Shown here: positions 36,241 to 45,281 of the stretch, piece by piece
Position numbering within the stretch: the first letter of the stretch is position 1
Layout of the letters: every line of letters starts with the position of its first letter
Assembly: GCA_937967995.1 (NCBI GenBank)
Contig: CALBTB010000010.1
Span: 248,001-312,000, forward strand
DNA length: 64,000 bases
Origin: an uncultured Gammaproteobacteria bacterium
GTDB taxonomy: Bacteria; Pseudomonadota; Gammaproteobacteria; UBA6429; Thiohalophilaceae
Reading direction: 5' to 3'
Notes under the pieces: model-generated
Databases searched by the model: none
Told to the model about the DNA's origin: nothing
Seen by the model: the letters and a program-made list of their open reading frames with translations, nothing else
Program-made: the position numbers and the translations under genes

Positions 36241-36512
36241 CTCTTTCGTTACATCTGAATCATACTGAATGAGACAGTATTACAAATTACTGACACATTT
36301 GCGTTTATATCATGAAGTTTTCATAGATGGCTGTTTATGTACGGAAAATTTGCAAACATTGACACAAAAAATGAATCTGGAACCAACTTGGTGCAAATAA
36401 CTATGTACAAATTAATGTTTATTCAGAGCGGTTTTCGCCAATGAGTGCGCGACAGGAATGTAGTTAGCGTACACTGGTATATTGATAGTGAATTAACGAA
36501 AGAGTTTTTGTT
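36241..36512. other. Intergenic region between divergent HDOD and DjlA-like genes
   Basis: 272 AT-rich bases hold the promoters of both divergent genes. No small gene, repeat or clear sigma-70 pair could be fixed. Confidence 0.35.
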
Positions 36513-37358
36513 ATGTCCTGGTGGGGAAAACTGGTAGGTGGTGCTTTTGGCTACGTGATAGGCGGACCGATTGGGGCAATACTCGGTGCCGTGGTCGGCC
36601 ATCAGCTGGATGCCGGACTCAAAAAGGCGGCCCAATATGATGCCCACTATGGTGCACAGGGTGGTGCAGGTCCTGGTGTAGGTACTGGTCCTGGTGCCCG
36701 CCAGGAACGGGTCCAGACGGCGTTTTTTACCACGGTTTTCTCCGTCATGGGGCATATCTCCAAGGCCGATGGGCGGGTCAGCGAAAGTGAAATTCGCATG
36801 GCGCGCAATATCATGCAGCAAATGCAACTGGATGATGCACAGAAGCAATTTGCAATCGACCTGTTTCGCAAAGGCAAGGAACCGGATTTCCCGCTCGATG
36901 ATGTGATCAACCAGTTTCGCATGGAATGCGGCCGTAACCGTAACCTGAAACAGATGTTCATCGAAATTCTGTTGTTTGCCGCCTACGCGGATGGTGCCAT
37001 GCATCAGGCTGAGCGGCATATACTGCTTCGAATCTGTACCCGACTCGGATTTTCAAATGCTGAATTCTCAGAAATTGAACGCATGGTACAGGCGCAACAG
37101 GCATTTCATGGCAGCGAGTACCAGTCATCCCGGCATAGCGGAAAAGATCTCCTAAGTGAAGCCTATCAGGCCTTAGGTATCGACAAGACAGCCAGCGATG
37201 CTGAAGTTAAAAAGGCCTATCGCCGCCAGATGAGCAAGCATCATCCCGACAAACTGGTGTCAAAAGGATTACCGGAAGAAATGATTAAACTGGCCAATGA
37301 AAAAACGGCCGAGATCAAAAATGCCTATGAAACGATAAAAAAGGCCAGAGGTCTCTGA
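36513..37358 (+). CDS. djlA: DjlA-like membrane-anchored J-domain co-chaperone
   Basis: A 281-residue protein with a Gly-rich hydrophobic N-terminal segment (about 7-30), a TerB-like domain (about 65-190) and a C-terminal J domain (about 215-281) that contains HPD in SKHHPDKL. This order is that of DjlA, an inner-membrane DnaK co-chaperone involved in envelope stress and capsule regulation in enterobacteria. A Gly/Pro-rich linker (GAQGGAGPGVGTGPGA) separates anchor and TerB domains. It is monocistronic and converges on the CopD-like gene. Confidence 0.88.
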   Translation: MSWWGKLVGGAFGYVIGGPIGAILGAVVGHQLDAGLKKAAQYDAHYGAQGGAGPGVGTGPGARQERVQTAFFTTVFSVMGHISKADGRVSESEIRMARNIMQQMQLDDAQKQFAIDLFRKGKEPDFPLDDVINQFRMECGRNRNLKQMFIEILLFAAYADGAMHQAERHILLRICTRLGFSNAEFSEIERMVQAQQAFHGSEYQSSRHSGKDLLSEAYQALGIDKTASDAEVKKAYRRQMSKHHPDKLVSKGLPEEMIKLANEKTAEIKNAYETIKKARGL

Positions 37359-37366
37359 CCTTTATT
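37340..37366. terminator. Possible bidirectional hairpin between djlA and the CopD-like gene
   Basis: AAAGGCCAGAG (37340-37350) pairs with CTCTGACCTTT (37353-37363) except for one mismatch, across the end of djlA. A- and T-rich sequence flanks both sides but the T-tracts are short. Confidence 0.4.
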
Positions 37367-37832
37367 AAAACGCAATATAGCGGCCACCACTGGCGATGAT
37401 CACGACAATCAATCCCAGGCTCAGGTTGATGGCGATAAGTTGTCGTATCTGATTAAGCTGCTTGCCACCCGCCGGCCAGTCCTGTGTCATCACGGCTTCA
37501 CGTAAACGTTTGAATGGCGCGAAATACACATGCATGTAGATCAGCACCATCAGAATACTGATGCCCTGCATGATATGAATGTACAACGGCGCATACGCAA
37601 AGCCACCCCAGATGGAATACAGCATGGTATAGCCGGTCGCCAGCAGGAAGATGACCGATAACCAGACGAACGGAAAGAAGCGGCTAAACACACCTACCCA
37701 TAAAGTCAGGCGTTGCGGCGGTTCCAGTTGCTGTGCCGCCACCGGGCGTAAGGCCATATAGGCGAAAAACATGCCACCGACCCACACTACCGCGGATAAA
37801 ACATGAAGCACGATGCTGATTGTATTTAGCAT
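37365..37832 (-). CDS. CopD-family integral membrane protein
   Basis: A 155-residue protein with four hydrophobic helices (about 5-28, 48-70, 80-102, 128-150). The N-terminal H-V-L-S-A-V-V-W-V-G-G-M-F-F segment with a conserved His is typical of CopD-like proteins linked to copper import or to heme/terminal oxidase function. It is not next to other copper genes. It starts 18 bases after the hydrolase gene stop on the minus strand and may share its transcript. Confidence 0.8.
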   Translation of the reverse strand: MLNTISIVLHVLSAVVWVGGMFFAYMALRPVAAQQLEPPQRLTLWVGVFSRFFPFVWLSVIFLLATGYTMLYSIWGGFAYAPLYIHIMQGISILMVLIYMHVYFAPFKRLREAVMTQDWPAGGKQLNQIRQLIAINLSLGLIVVIIASGGRYIAF

Positions 37833-37850
37833 TTAAATAATTCCCATTTT

Positions 37851-38660
37851 TTACTTTTTAATTTCCTTGCCGGCGGCGTTGGTCTGCAACCAGCCACGTA
37901 CCAGCTTGATCAGTTCGTCCTGCATACCGGTATAGAAGTGATTGGCACCTTCGACTTTCTTCTGTGTGTAGTTTTTGTTTTTCATTTGCTTCGCAATGGC
38001 GGCCCGTTGCGGAGCCGTTGACAGTACCCTGTCGATATCGGCGCTGCCGTAAATGTCCAGGTAGGGCAGTTTAATCTTTTTAAAATTGGCAACACTGTCC
38101 ATGCGTGGATCATCGGGATAACCGGGTCCACAGGATGCACAAATCATCGCCTTGACCGCCGCATCGGGTTTGTTGGCAAGATAGTAATGTGCCATGGTGA
38201 CGCCCATGCTATGACCGATGATTACAATATTTTTTATGCCTTTGGCTTTCAGGTAGTCCACACCGGCCTGAACGCGCGGTGGTACTTCATCAAACAACGG
38301 TGGATATTGTTTTTCCTCGGCTTCATTGGGCAGGATTGGCATTTGTAACGACAGAGTATGCCAGCCGTAATCCGGCAGTTGCATGCGTAACGGATCAACC
38401 ACATCGGGCCAGGCCGGGTGTACCCCGATGCCGTGCAGAATAATCACGCCGCCCAGTACGCTATCCGTGGTAGGTTCCGCATACAGGCCCAGAAATTCGG
38501 TGCCTGCCGCCTTGAGTTTGATGTCCTCGCCGACCAGCAGGCTTGGGACAATCTGCTCTTCCCATCGTTTTTCCTTGGCCAGATCGGATTTACTGGCCGC
38601 TGTAGCCAGGCCAGAGAAAACAAAAAACAATATATTAATCAATAAGATACGGACTGCCAT
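37851..38660 (-). CDS. Periplasmic alpha/beta hydrolase, DUF3530-like
   Basis: A 269-residue secreted protein. The start at 38660 is chosen because GGGAG lies upstream and a signal peptide (MAVRILLINILFFVFSGLATA) begins there; a longer reading from 38711 has neither. The nucleophile elbow is GHSMG, and downstream D and H residues (LDIYGSADID, EGANHFY) fit the rest of a catalytic triad. Family members are uncharacterised esterase-like proteins. It is upstream of the CopD-like gene on the same strand. Confidence 0.8.
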   Translation of the reverse strand: MAVRILLINILFFVFSGLATAASKSDLAKEKRWEEQIVPSLLVGEDIKLKAAGTEFLGLYAEPTTDSVLGGVIILHGIGVHPAWPDVVDPLRMQLPDYGWHTLSLQMPILPNEAEEKQYPPLFDEVPPRVQAGVDYLKAKGIKNIVIIGHSMGVTMAHYYLANKPDAAVKAMICASCGPGYPDDPRMDSVANFKKIKLPYLDIYGSADIDRVLSTAPQRAAIAKQMKNKNYTQKKVEGANHFYTGMQDELIKLVRGWLQTNAAGKEIKK

Positions 38661-38829
38661 GTAGGATCTCCCGAAAGATACGGTTAACCGGTTCAATTGG
38701 AGTATAAGCAACTCTTACACCGACAGAAAGCTGCAATGCGGTGACTTTTCCGGTAGAGTTGTCGGTTCGATTTTTCGGGTGCTGTGAGATGGCAGCACGA
38801 ATCAGGATTCAGAAAACGAGGCACTGACT

Positions 38830-39519
38830 ATGGCAGATTTTGCAATCGCACCTTCAATTTTATCCGCCGATTTCGCCAAGCTGGGTGAAGAGGTCGACAA
38901 CGCACTGGCATCGGGGTGTGACATTGTTCACTTCGATGTAATGGACAACCATTATGTGCCGAACCTGACGATTGGGCCGCTGGTATGCGAGGCATTGCGC
39001 AAGCATGGTGTGACAGCACCCATCGACGTTCACCTGATGGTCAAGCCGGTGGACAGAATCATTCCGGATTTCGCCAAGGCCGGCGCCACCTACATTACTT
39101 TCCACCCCGAAGCGTCAGAACATATCGATCGCTCACTGCAACTGATTCACAACGAAGGCTGCAAGGCCGGACTGGTGTTTAATCCGGCCACGTCGCTGGA
39201 TTACCTGAACTACGTCATCGACAAGATCGACATGGTCCTGCTGATGTCGGTGAACCCGGGTTTTGGTGGCCAGAGCTTTATTCCGTCAGCGCTGGACAAA
39301 CTGCGCGAGGCACGCAAGATTATCGATGCATCCGGTCGCGATATTCGTCTCGAAATCGATGGCGGCGTCAAGGTCGACAATATTAAAGAGATAGCCGAGG
39401 CTGGTGCCGATACGTTCGTATCCGGTTCAGGGATTTTTGGTGGTGCCTCTGATAGTGATCCAAATCGTTATGACACTATCGTGAAAAAGATGCGCGACGA
39501 GCTGGCCAAAGCTAAATAA
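38830..39519 (+). CDS. rpe: Ribulose-phosphate 3-epimerase
   Basis: A 229-residue TIM-barrel enzyme that interconverts ribulose 5-phosphate and xylulose 5-phosphate, serving the pentose phosphate and Calvin cycles. The motifs APSILSADFAKLGEEV, DVMDNHYVPNLT, VHLMVKPVD, VNPGFGGQ and EIDGGVK are all intact, with the His and Asp metal ligands. It starts a forward run rpe-gph-trpE-trpG-trpD-trpC, a common gammaproteobacterial arrangement. The rpe-gph pair is the same as cbbE-cbbZ in autotrophs. Confidence 0.97.
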   Translation: MADFAIAPSILSADFAKLGEEVDNALASGCDIVHFDVMDNHYVPNLTIGPLVCEALRKHGVTAPIDVHLMVKPVDRIIPDFAKAGATYITFHPEASEHIDRSLQLIHNEGCKAGLVFNPATSLDYLNYVIDKIDMVLLMSVNPGFGGQSFIPSALDKLREARKIIDASGRDIRLEIDGGVKVDNIKEIAEAGADTFVSGSGIFGGASDSDPNRYDTIVKKMRDELAKAK

Positions 39520-39533
39520 GTTGACGTTGTAGT

Positions 39534-40226
39534 ATGCTGGTTAAACCTGAAATGGTGTTGATTGACGTCGATGGGACGTTGGTCGACAGTGTGCCTGACC
39601 TGGCTTATTGCGTCGATGCAATGATGCAACAGCTTGGTCTGCCGGTACACGGTGAAGACAAGGTGCGTGAATGGGTCGGTAACGGCGTCGAACGGCTGGT
39701 ACGTCGTGCCCTGGTTGGCCAACTCGATGGCGAACCGGATGAAGCGCAATTTCAAAAAGCCTATCCGATTTTTCTGGATCTGTATGCGAAGAATACCTCC
39801 GCGCGTAGCCTGTTGTACCCGGGAGTCAGGCAAGGGCTGGATTACCTTAAATCGGCCGGTTTCAAACTCGGCTGTGTAACCAACAAGGCGGCACAGTTCA
39901 CGATTCCGTTATTAAAGGATCTCGGCATTCATGATGACTTTGGTATCGTGGTTAGTGGTGACACCCTGGTAAAGAAAAAACCGGACCCCATGCCGTTACT
40001 GCATGTGGCCGAGCATTTTGGTGTCAAACCGGTTAATTCACTGATGATTGGTGACTCGGTCAGTGATGTGAAGGCGGCCCGTGCCGCCGGTTTTCAGATC
40101 GTCTGCATGAGTTACGGCTATAATCATGGCATGGATATCCGTGATGCAAAGCCGGATGCTGTGATAGACTCTATGGCAGAAATCGAGGGATTACTTGAAT
40201 CGGCACCGGAACAGGGTGCTGCCTGA
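39534..40226 (+). CDS. gph: Phosphoglycolate phosphatase
   Basis: A 230-residue HAD phosphatase that removes phosphate from 2-phosphoglycolate, formed by DNA repair or by RuBisCO oxygenation. Motif I is DVDGTLVDS with Asp11 and Asp13, motif II is the CVTNKA segment, motif III has the Lys of KKKPDPMP and motif IV is IGDSVSDVKAA. It starts 14 bases after rpe and is cotranscribed. In an autotroph it would act as CbbZ. Confidence 0.95.
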   Translation: MLVKPEMVLIDVDGTLVDSVPDLAYCVDAMMQQLGLPVHGEDKVREWVGNGVERLVRRALVGQLDGEPDEAQFQKAYPIFLDLYAKNTSARSLLYPGVRQGLDYLKSAGFKLGCVTNKAAQFTIPLLKDLGIHDDFGIVVSGDTLVKKKPDPMPLLHVAEHFGVKPVNSLMIGDSVSDVKAARAAGFQIVCMSYGYNHGMDIRDAKPDAVIDSMAEIEGLLESAPEQGAA

Positions 40227-40267
40227 AACCAGACTGAATCTTCGACCTGAATAAAAGACCTGAATAG

Positions 40268-40315
40268 ATGAAAAGAGCAGTACACGACAGACGATGGCGC
40301 CTCACTACTGATTAG
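40268..40315 (+). CDS. Candidate trpE leader peptide
   Basis: A 15-codon frame, MKRAVHDRRWRLTTD, holds a single Trp. It is followed immediately by the hairpin CACTACT/AGTAGTG (40303-40309 with 40314-40320) and a T-rich run (TTTGTTTTTT, about 40333-40342). This is the kind of arrangement seen in tryptophan attenuators, but only one Trp codon is present, the ribosome site is weak, and no competing antiterminator was worked out. Confidence 0.3.
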   Translation: MKRAVHDRRWRLTTD

Positions 40316-40342
40316 TAGTGTGTACGTGTGTATTTGTTTTTT
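40303..40342 (+). terminator. Possible attenuator hairpin before trpE
   Basis: A 7-bp AT-balanced stem (40303-40309 / 40314-40320) with a 4-base loop is followed 12 bases later by TTTGTTTTTT. The gap between stem and T-run is longer than ideal. If real, it would work with the 15-codon leader frame. Confidence 0.3.
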
Positions 40343-40362
40343 AATTTAATCAGGCAATAACA

Positions 40363-41847
40363 ATGACAGAACAGGATTTCCAGGCGCTTGCCAAGCAGGG
40401 TTATACCGCTATTCCGATACTTCGCGAAGTACTGGCGGATCTTGATACGCCGTTAAGTACTTATCTGAAACTGGCCGAAGGGCCGTATTCCTATTTATTT
40501 GAATCCGTGCATGGCGGTGAGAAGTGGGGCCGCTATTCGATTATCGGCCTGCCGTGCCGACGGGTGATTCGAATCCACGATCACACCGTTCGAATTTTTG
40601 ATGACAATGCACTGGTGGAAGAACACCAGGTCGAGGATCCGCTGGACTGGATAGAACAATACCAGTCATCCTTTGCCCATCCTGTCATCGATGGCATGCC
40701 CAGGTTCACTGGCGGGCTGGTCGGCTATTTTGGTTACGACAGTATTCGTTATATCGAACCGCGTCTGGACAAAACCCATAAGGATGATCCGCTGGGCTTA
40801 CCGGACATCCTGTTAATGGTCTCGGATCAGGTGATCGTGTTCGATAATCTCAGTGGCAAGCTGTACATCATCGTGCATGCTGATCCGTCAGAGCGTGATG
40901 CCTACGACAAAGCGCAGCAACGCATTGATTCCCTGATCGAACGTATGCACGGTGCGACACCACAACCTGCCAGCCATCAGCGACGTGAAGTGCGTGAAGC
41001 GGATTTTGTGTCCGGTTTTACCCAGGACGGTTTTGAAAAGGCGGTGGAGAAGATCAGGCAATACATCATCGACGGTGATGTCATGCAGGTGGTGATCTCG
41101 CAGCGACTGTCGATACCGTTTCACGCCCAGCCCCTGGATCTGTATCGCGCCCTGCGTAGTCTTAATCCGTCACCTTACATGTATTACCTGGACCTGCATG
41201 ATTTTCATGTGGTCGGTTCGTCACCGGAGATCCTGGTACGGTTTGAAGATGGTATTGTCACGGTGCGACCGATTGCCGGTACCCGTCCGCGCGGCAAGAC
41301 CGATGAGCAGGACAGGGCACTGGAGCAGGACCTGCTGGCTGATCCCAAGGAACTCGCTGAACACCTGATGTTGATTGACCTGGGCCGTAACGATGTCGGG
41401 CGTATTGCCAAAACCGGCAGCGTTGAACTGACCGAGAAAATGATCGTCGAGCGTTATTCCCATGTCATGCATATCGTGTCAAATGTTACCGGTGAGATTA
41501 AACAGGATATGAGTGCCATGGATGTGTTACGTGCGACCTTTCCGGCCGGTACAGTGTCCGGTGCACCAAAAATACGTGCCATGGAAATTATCGACGAACT
41601 GGAACCGGTCAAGCGCGGTGTGTATTCCGGTGCGGTTGGTTATATCGGCTGGTCTGGAAACATGGATACGGCGATTGCCATTCGTACTGCAGTGATCAAG
41701 GATCAGACCCTGCACATCCAGGCCGGCGCCGGTATTGTGTATGATTCTGTTCCGCGTAACGAATGGGATGAAACCATGAACAAGGGGCGCGCCATATTTC
41801 GTGCCGTAGCCATGGCTGAAGCCGGTATTGATGGCAGTCGTAAATGA
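40363..41847 (+). CDS. trpE: Anthranilate synthase component I
   Basis: A 494-residue enzyme that makes anthranilate from chorismate, the first step to tryptophan. The N-terminal feedback-binding motif (LKLAEGPYSYLFESV) is present. The chorismate domain has RPIAGTRPRG, then DLGRNDVGRI and GTVSGAPKIRAMEIID. It comes 136 bases after gph, with a possible attenuator between, and is followed at once by trpG. It should be cotranscribed with trpG, trpD and trpC. Confidence 0.97.
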   Translation: MTEQDFQALAKQGYTAIPILREVLADLDTPLSTYLKLAEGPYSYLFESVHGGEKWGRYSIIGLPCRRVIRIHDHTVRIFDDNALVEEHQVEDPLDWIEQYQSSFAHPVIDGMPRFTGGLVGYFGYDSIRYIEPRLDKTHKDDPLGLPDILLMVSDQVIVFDNLSGKLYIIVHADPSERDAYDKAQQRIDSLIERMHGATPQPASHQRREVREADFVSGFTQDGFEKAVEKIRQYIIDGDVMQVVISQRLSIPFHAQPLDLYRALRSLNPSPYMYYLDLHDFHVVGSSPEILVRFEDGIVTVRPIAGTRPRGKTDEQDRALEQDLLADPKELAEHLMLIDLGRNDVGRIAKTGSVELTEKMIVERYSHVMHIVSNVTGEIKQDMSAMDVLRATFPAGTVSGAPKIRAMEIIDELEPVKRGVYSGAVGYIGWSGNMDTAIAIRTAVIKDQTLHIQAGAGIVYDSVPRNEWDETMNKGRAIFRAVAMAEAGIDGSRK

Positions 41848-41866
41848 GGGTGCGAGGAATAAGTTT

Positions 41867-42451
41867 ATGTTGTTAATGATCGATAATTACGATTCCTTTA
41901 CCTATAACCTGGTGCAGTATTTTGGTGAACTGGGTGCGGATGTGCACGTGTATCGCAATGATCAGATCACGGTGCAGGAAATAGAAAAGCTGAATCCACA
42001 ATACATTGTCATTTCGCCGGGACCCTGCACGCCGAATGAAGCCGGTATTTCTGTCGAAACCATTCAGCACTTCGCCGGCAAAAAACCCATTCTGGGTGTT
42101 TGTCTCGGTCATCAGTCGATCGGTCAGGCCTTCGGCGGTAACATCGTGCATGCCGGACAGATCATGCACGGCAAAACATCCATGATGCACCACAATAATG
42201 TTGGTGTATTTAAAGGGCTTGCCAACCCGTTTGAAGCGACACGTTACCATTCACTGGTTATTGAAAAACAATCGATACCGGACTGTCTCGACATTACAGC
42301 CTGGACCGAGAATGAACAGGGCGAGATGGATGAGATTATGGGCATCAGGCATAAGGAGTTTGCCATCGAGGGTATGCAGTTTCACCCCGAGTCGATACTG
42401 ACACGCACCGGCCATGACCTGTTACGAAACTTTCTGGATACTTATAAATAG
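41867..42451 (+). CDS. trpG: Anthranilate/aminodeoxychorismate synthase component II
   Basis: A 194-residue glutamine amidotransferase that supplies ammonia to TrpE (and possibly PabB). The nucleophile is in GVCLGHQSIGQAFGG, and His/Glu of the triad lie in MQFHPESI. The ATG at 41867 is chosen because GAGGA lies eight bases upstream and the protein begins MLLMIDNYDSF, as in the family; an upstream start at 41828 overlaps trpE. The gap to trpE is 19 bases. Confidence 0.95.
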   Translation: MLLMIDNYDSFTYNLVQYFGELGADVHVYRNDQITVQEIEKLNPQYIVISPGPCTPNEAGISVETIQHFAGKKPILGVCLGHQSIGQAFGGNIVHAGQIMHGKTSMMHHNNVGVFKGLANPFEATRYHSLVIEKQSIPDCLDITAWTENEQGEMDEIMGIRHKEFAIEGMQFHPESILTRTGHDLLRNFLDTYK

Positions 42452-42497
42452 TGATCTCTGTGACCTGTGCGGTCAAAAATAAAATAAGGAGACGACG

Positions 42498-43520
42498 ATG
42501 GATATGCCAGCGGCGATTAATTCGGTATTAGCGCATAAGGACCTGAGTCATGATGACATGACATCGGTGATGCGGACCATCATGACCGGTGAGGCGACCC
42601 CGGCACAGATCGGCGGTTTTCTTATCGGCCTGCGCATGAAAGGCGAAAGCATTGATGAAATCGCCGCGGCGGCACAGGTCATGCGCGAACTGGCGACCGG
42701 CGTCAAAGTCAAAGGTGATCACGTCGTCGATATTGTTGGAACCGGCGGCGACAGCCTGTCGACATTTAATATTTCCACGGCCTGTTGTTTTATCGTTGCC
42801 GCCGCCGGGGGCAAGGTTGCCAAGCACGGTAATCGCTCCGTGACCAGCAGTTCCGGCAGTGCGGATTTACTTGAAGCGGCCGGTGTTAATCTGAATATCA
42901 GTGCCGAGCAGGTAGCGAAATGTATCGAACAGGTCGGTGTGGGTTTCATGTTTGCACCGTTACATCACAGCGCCATGAAGCATGCCATCGGTCCGCGCAA
43001 GGAAATGGCAGTACGAACGATCTTTAATGTGCTGGGACCACTTACCAATCCGGCCGGTGCGCCCAACCAGTTACTGGGCGTATTTGCCGATGAACTGGTG
43101 GAGCCACTGGCCAATGTACTCAAGAAGCTGGGCAGCGATCATGTCATGGTCGTGCATTCCGCGGATGGCATGGATGAAATCAGTATTGGCGCCAGAACCT
43201 CAGTTGCCGAACTGAAAAACGGCAAAATCAAAACATACAGTATCGAACCGGAAGATTTCGATATGCAAAAGGCGGACATCAAACAACTGGTCGTCGATGG
43301 GCCGCAACAGTCACTGGGAATGATCAAGCTGATCTTTGAAGGGCATACCGGCCCGGCGCGTGATATCACGTTATTAAATGCCGGTGCCGCAATTTATGTG
43401 GCAGGACTGGCGAATTCACACAAGGCGGGTATCGAGAAAGCAGAGCAGATTCTTGACTCCGGTGCGGCCATGCAAAAGCTCGATGACCTGGTAAAATTAA
43501 CAAGCTCATTTAAAGATTAA
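42498..43520 (+). CDS. trpD: Anthranilate phosphoribosyltransferase
   Basis: A 340-residue enzyme that attaches phosphoribose to anthranilate. The PRPP-binding motif GTGGDSLSTFNIST is present, and GNRSVTSSSGSADLLEAAG follows. The C-terminal GPLTNPAG block is also intact. AAGGAGA precedes the ATG at good spacing. It is not fused to TrpG, unlike the enterobacterial arrangement, and is followed by trpC after 2 bases. Confidence 0.97.
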   Translation: MDMPAAINSVLAHKDLSHDDMTSVMRTIMTGEATPAQIGGFLIGLRMKGESIDEIAAAAQVMRELATGVKVKGDHVVDIVGTGGDSLSTFNISTACCFIVAAAGGKVAKHGNRSVTSSSGSADLLEAAGVNLNISAEQVAKCIEQVGVGFMFAPLHHSAMKHAIGPRKEMAVRTIFNVLGPLTNPAGAPNQLLGVFADELVEPLANVLKKLGSDHVMVVHSADGMDEISIGARTSVAELKNGKIKTYSIEPEDFDMQKADIKQLVVDGPQQSLGMIKLIFEGHTGPARDITLLNAGAAIYVAGLANSHKAGIEKAEQILDSGAAMQKLDDLVKLTSSFKD

Positions 43521-43522
43521 AC

Positions 43523-44326
43523 ATGTCCGATACACCTGACATTCTTGTTAAAATTCTCAATCGCAAACGCGAAGAAATCGCCGAGCGTGGTCAGCATGTA
43601 TCACTCGAAAAATTAAAACAGCAAATTGATGTTTCATCAAAACCGCGTGGTTTTGCTGATGCGATGGCCAAATCGGTTGCAGCAGGACAACCGGCCGTCA
43701 TTGCGGAAATAAAAAAGGCCTCACCCAGCAAAGGCGTGATGCGTCCGGATTTTCACCCGGCTGAAATCGCGCGTTCCTATGCCAAAGCCGGCGCGACCTG
43801 CCTGTCGGTACTGACGGATATCGATTTTTTTCAGGGGCATGACAATTACCTGATCGATGCGCGCAATGCCTGTGACTTGCCGGTTATACGCAAGGATTTC
43901 ATTATTGATCCGTACCAGGTCTATGAAGCGCGGGTTATCGGCGCCGATTGTATTTTGTTGATTGTTGCCGCACTCGACGATGCAACATTACGCGAGTTAT
44001 CTGATCTGGCCCATCAGCTCGGTATGGATGTGCTGGTTGAAGTGCATGACGAAGCCGAATTACAACGTGCCCTGCAAATCCCGAACAAGTTAGTCGGTAT
44101 CAATAACCGTAACCTGCGTACCTTTGAAACCAGCCTGGATACGACGCTGTCGATGCTGGATAAAATTCCGGATGACCGGTTAGTGGTAACGGAAAGCGGG
44201 ATTCATACGCCGGAACATGTTCGACTGATGCGTGATCACAATGTACACGCGTTTCTGGTCGGTGAGGCGTTTATGGTGGCGGAGGATCCGGGTGAGAGAT
44301 TGAAAGCGTTGTTTAGTGGTCCATAA
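43523..44326 (+). CDS. trpC: Indole-3-glycerol phosphate synthase
   Basis: A 267-residue TIM-barrel enzyme that closes the indole ring. The conserved IAEIKKASPSKGVMRPDF carries the catalytic lysine and phosphate-binding residues. LVGINNRNLRTF and VTESGI follow. It is monofunctional, with no TrpF domain. It ends the trp run, and a long inverted repeat starts 8 bases after its stop. Confidence 0.96.
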   Translation: MSDTPDILVKILNRKREEIAERGQHVSLEKLKQQIDVSSKPRGFADAMAKSVAAGQPAVIAEIKKASPSKGVMRPDFHPAEIARSYAKAGATCLSVLTDIDFFQGHDNYLIDARNACDLPVIRKDFIIDPYQVYEARVIGADCILLIVAALDDATLRELSDLAHQLGMDVLVEVHDEAELQRALQIPNKLVGINNRNLRTFETSLDTTLSMLDKIPDDRLVVTESGIHTPEHVRLMRDHNVHAFLVGEAFMVAEDPGERLKALFSGP

Positions 44327-44333
44327 ATCCCGA

Positions 44334-44435
44334 TTAAACAATTTTTCTTCTTCAAGACACGCTATAAATACATCCCTGTACGCTCGACAGCAGCGTCCCT
44401 GCTGCTGACGGTCTTGAAGAAGAAAAATTGTTTAA
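44334..44435. repeat. Inverted-repeat element 1, perfect 25-bp arms
   Basis: Arms 44334-44358 and 44411-44435 are exact inverted copies (TTAAACAATTTTTC... / ...GAAAAATTGTTTAA). The 52-base centre contains ATAAATACATCCCTG and a second stem, CAGCAGC/GCTGCTG. This looks like a REP/MITE-type mobile hairpin; it may also serve as the terminator of the trp operon. Confidence 0.8.
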
Positions 44436-44439
44436 GGAT

Positions 44440-44568
44440 GCGTGTTCATTCACCTTATGTAGCGTCGTTAATGACACATGTGCCAGGGATGGCCTAAAGT
44501 GTGTCATTACCGATGCGAGCCGGTCAGGGAAGACCGGCGAGGTTAAGCGGAATAAGGTGAATGCACGC
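44440..44568. repeat. Inverted-repeat element 2, nested hairpins
   Basis: The outer arms 44440-44458 and 44552-44568 are inverted copies with a two-base insertion (core CATTCACCTTAT / ATAAGGTGAATG). Inside are AATGACACA (44470-44478) with TGTGTCATT (44500-44508) and GCCGGTC (44519-44525) with GACCGGC (44532-44538). Both elements hold a CATCCCTG/CAGGGATG core, suggesting a shared origin. Together they fill the trpC-crp gap. Confidence 0.75.
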
Positions 44569-44639
44569 GCACCAGTTGCCAACGGTCACGAACAAGAATA
44601 ATTGTTTAGTAAAATGATTGGATAATCAGGGGTGAGATA

Positions 44640-45281
44640 TTAGCGCGTTCCAAACACAACAATGGTCTTACCCTTGACCGAGATCAGTTCCTGCTCTTCC
44701 ATTGCCTTGAGCACGCGTCCGACCATCTCACGTGAACAACCGACGATACGACCGATTTCCTGACGGGTGATGCGAATCTGCATGCCGTCCGGATGCGTCA
44801 TGGCATCGGGTTGTTTGCACAGATCCAGCAGGGTACGGGCAACCCGACCGGTGACATCCATAAACGCCAGGTCACTGACCTTGCGGCTGGTGTTACGCAG
44901 GCGTGACGCCATTTGCGATGCCATGGCGAACATGATGTCCGGATGTTCGGTGTATAACTGACGAAATTTGTTGTAGCTGATTTCAGCGACTTCACAGGCG
45001 GAACGGGTGCGGACCCAGGCGCTGCGGTTGGGGTCATCGCTGAACAGGCCCATCTCGCCAAAAAAATCACCCTTGTTCAGGTAAGCCAGCACGATTTCGT
45101 GCCCGTCTTCGTCCTCGATCAGGACCGATACCGAACCGTCAATGATGTAATAAAGCACATCGGGTTTGTCACCGGCGTAGATAATGACGCTTTTGGCAGG
45201 ATAGTGGCGGCGATGGCAATGTTCGAGAAAGCGTTCAAGAGAGGCCATCCCGGTCTGTTGTGGCGCAGTGGTTACTGACAT
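44640..45281 (-). CDS. crp: CRP/Vfr-like cyclic AMP receptor protein
   Basis: A 213-residue CRP-family activator. The cAMP pocket holds GEMGLF (residues 75-80) and RSAWVR (86-91), the same as in E. coli CRP and Pseudomonas Vfr. The C-terminal helix-turn-helix is ITRQEIGRIVGCSREMVGRVL. The ATG at 45281 is supported by AAAGGAAG five bases upstream; starts at 45305 and 45359 are less likely. Position next to trpC, osmC and speD is conserved with Pseudomonas vfr. It should regulate carbon use, motility or virulence-type genes. Confidence 0.93.
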   Translation of the reverse strand: MSVTTAPQQTGMASLERFLEHCHRRHYPAKSVIIYAGDKPDVLYYIIDGSVSVLIEDEDGHEIVLAYLNKGDFFGEMGLFSDDPNRSAWVRTRSACEVAEISYNKFRQLYTEHPDIMFAMASQMASRLRNTSRKVSDLAFMDVTGRVARTLLDLCKQPDAMTHPDGMQIRITRQEIGRIVGCSREMVGRVLKAMEEQELISVKGKTIVVFGTR

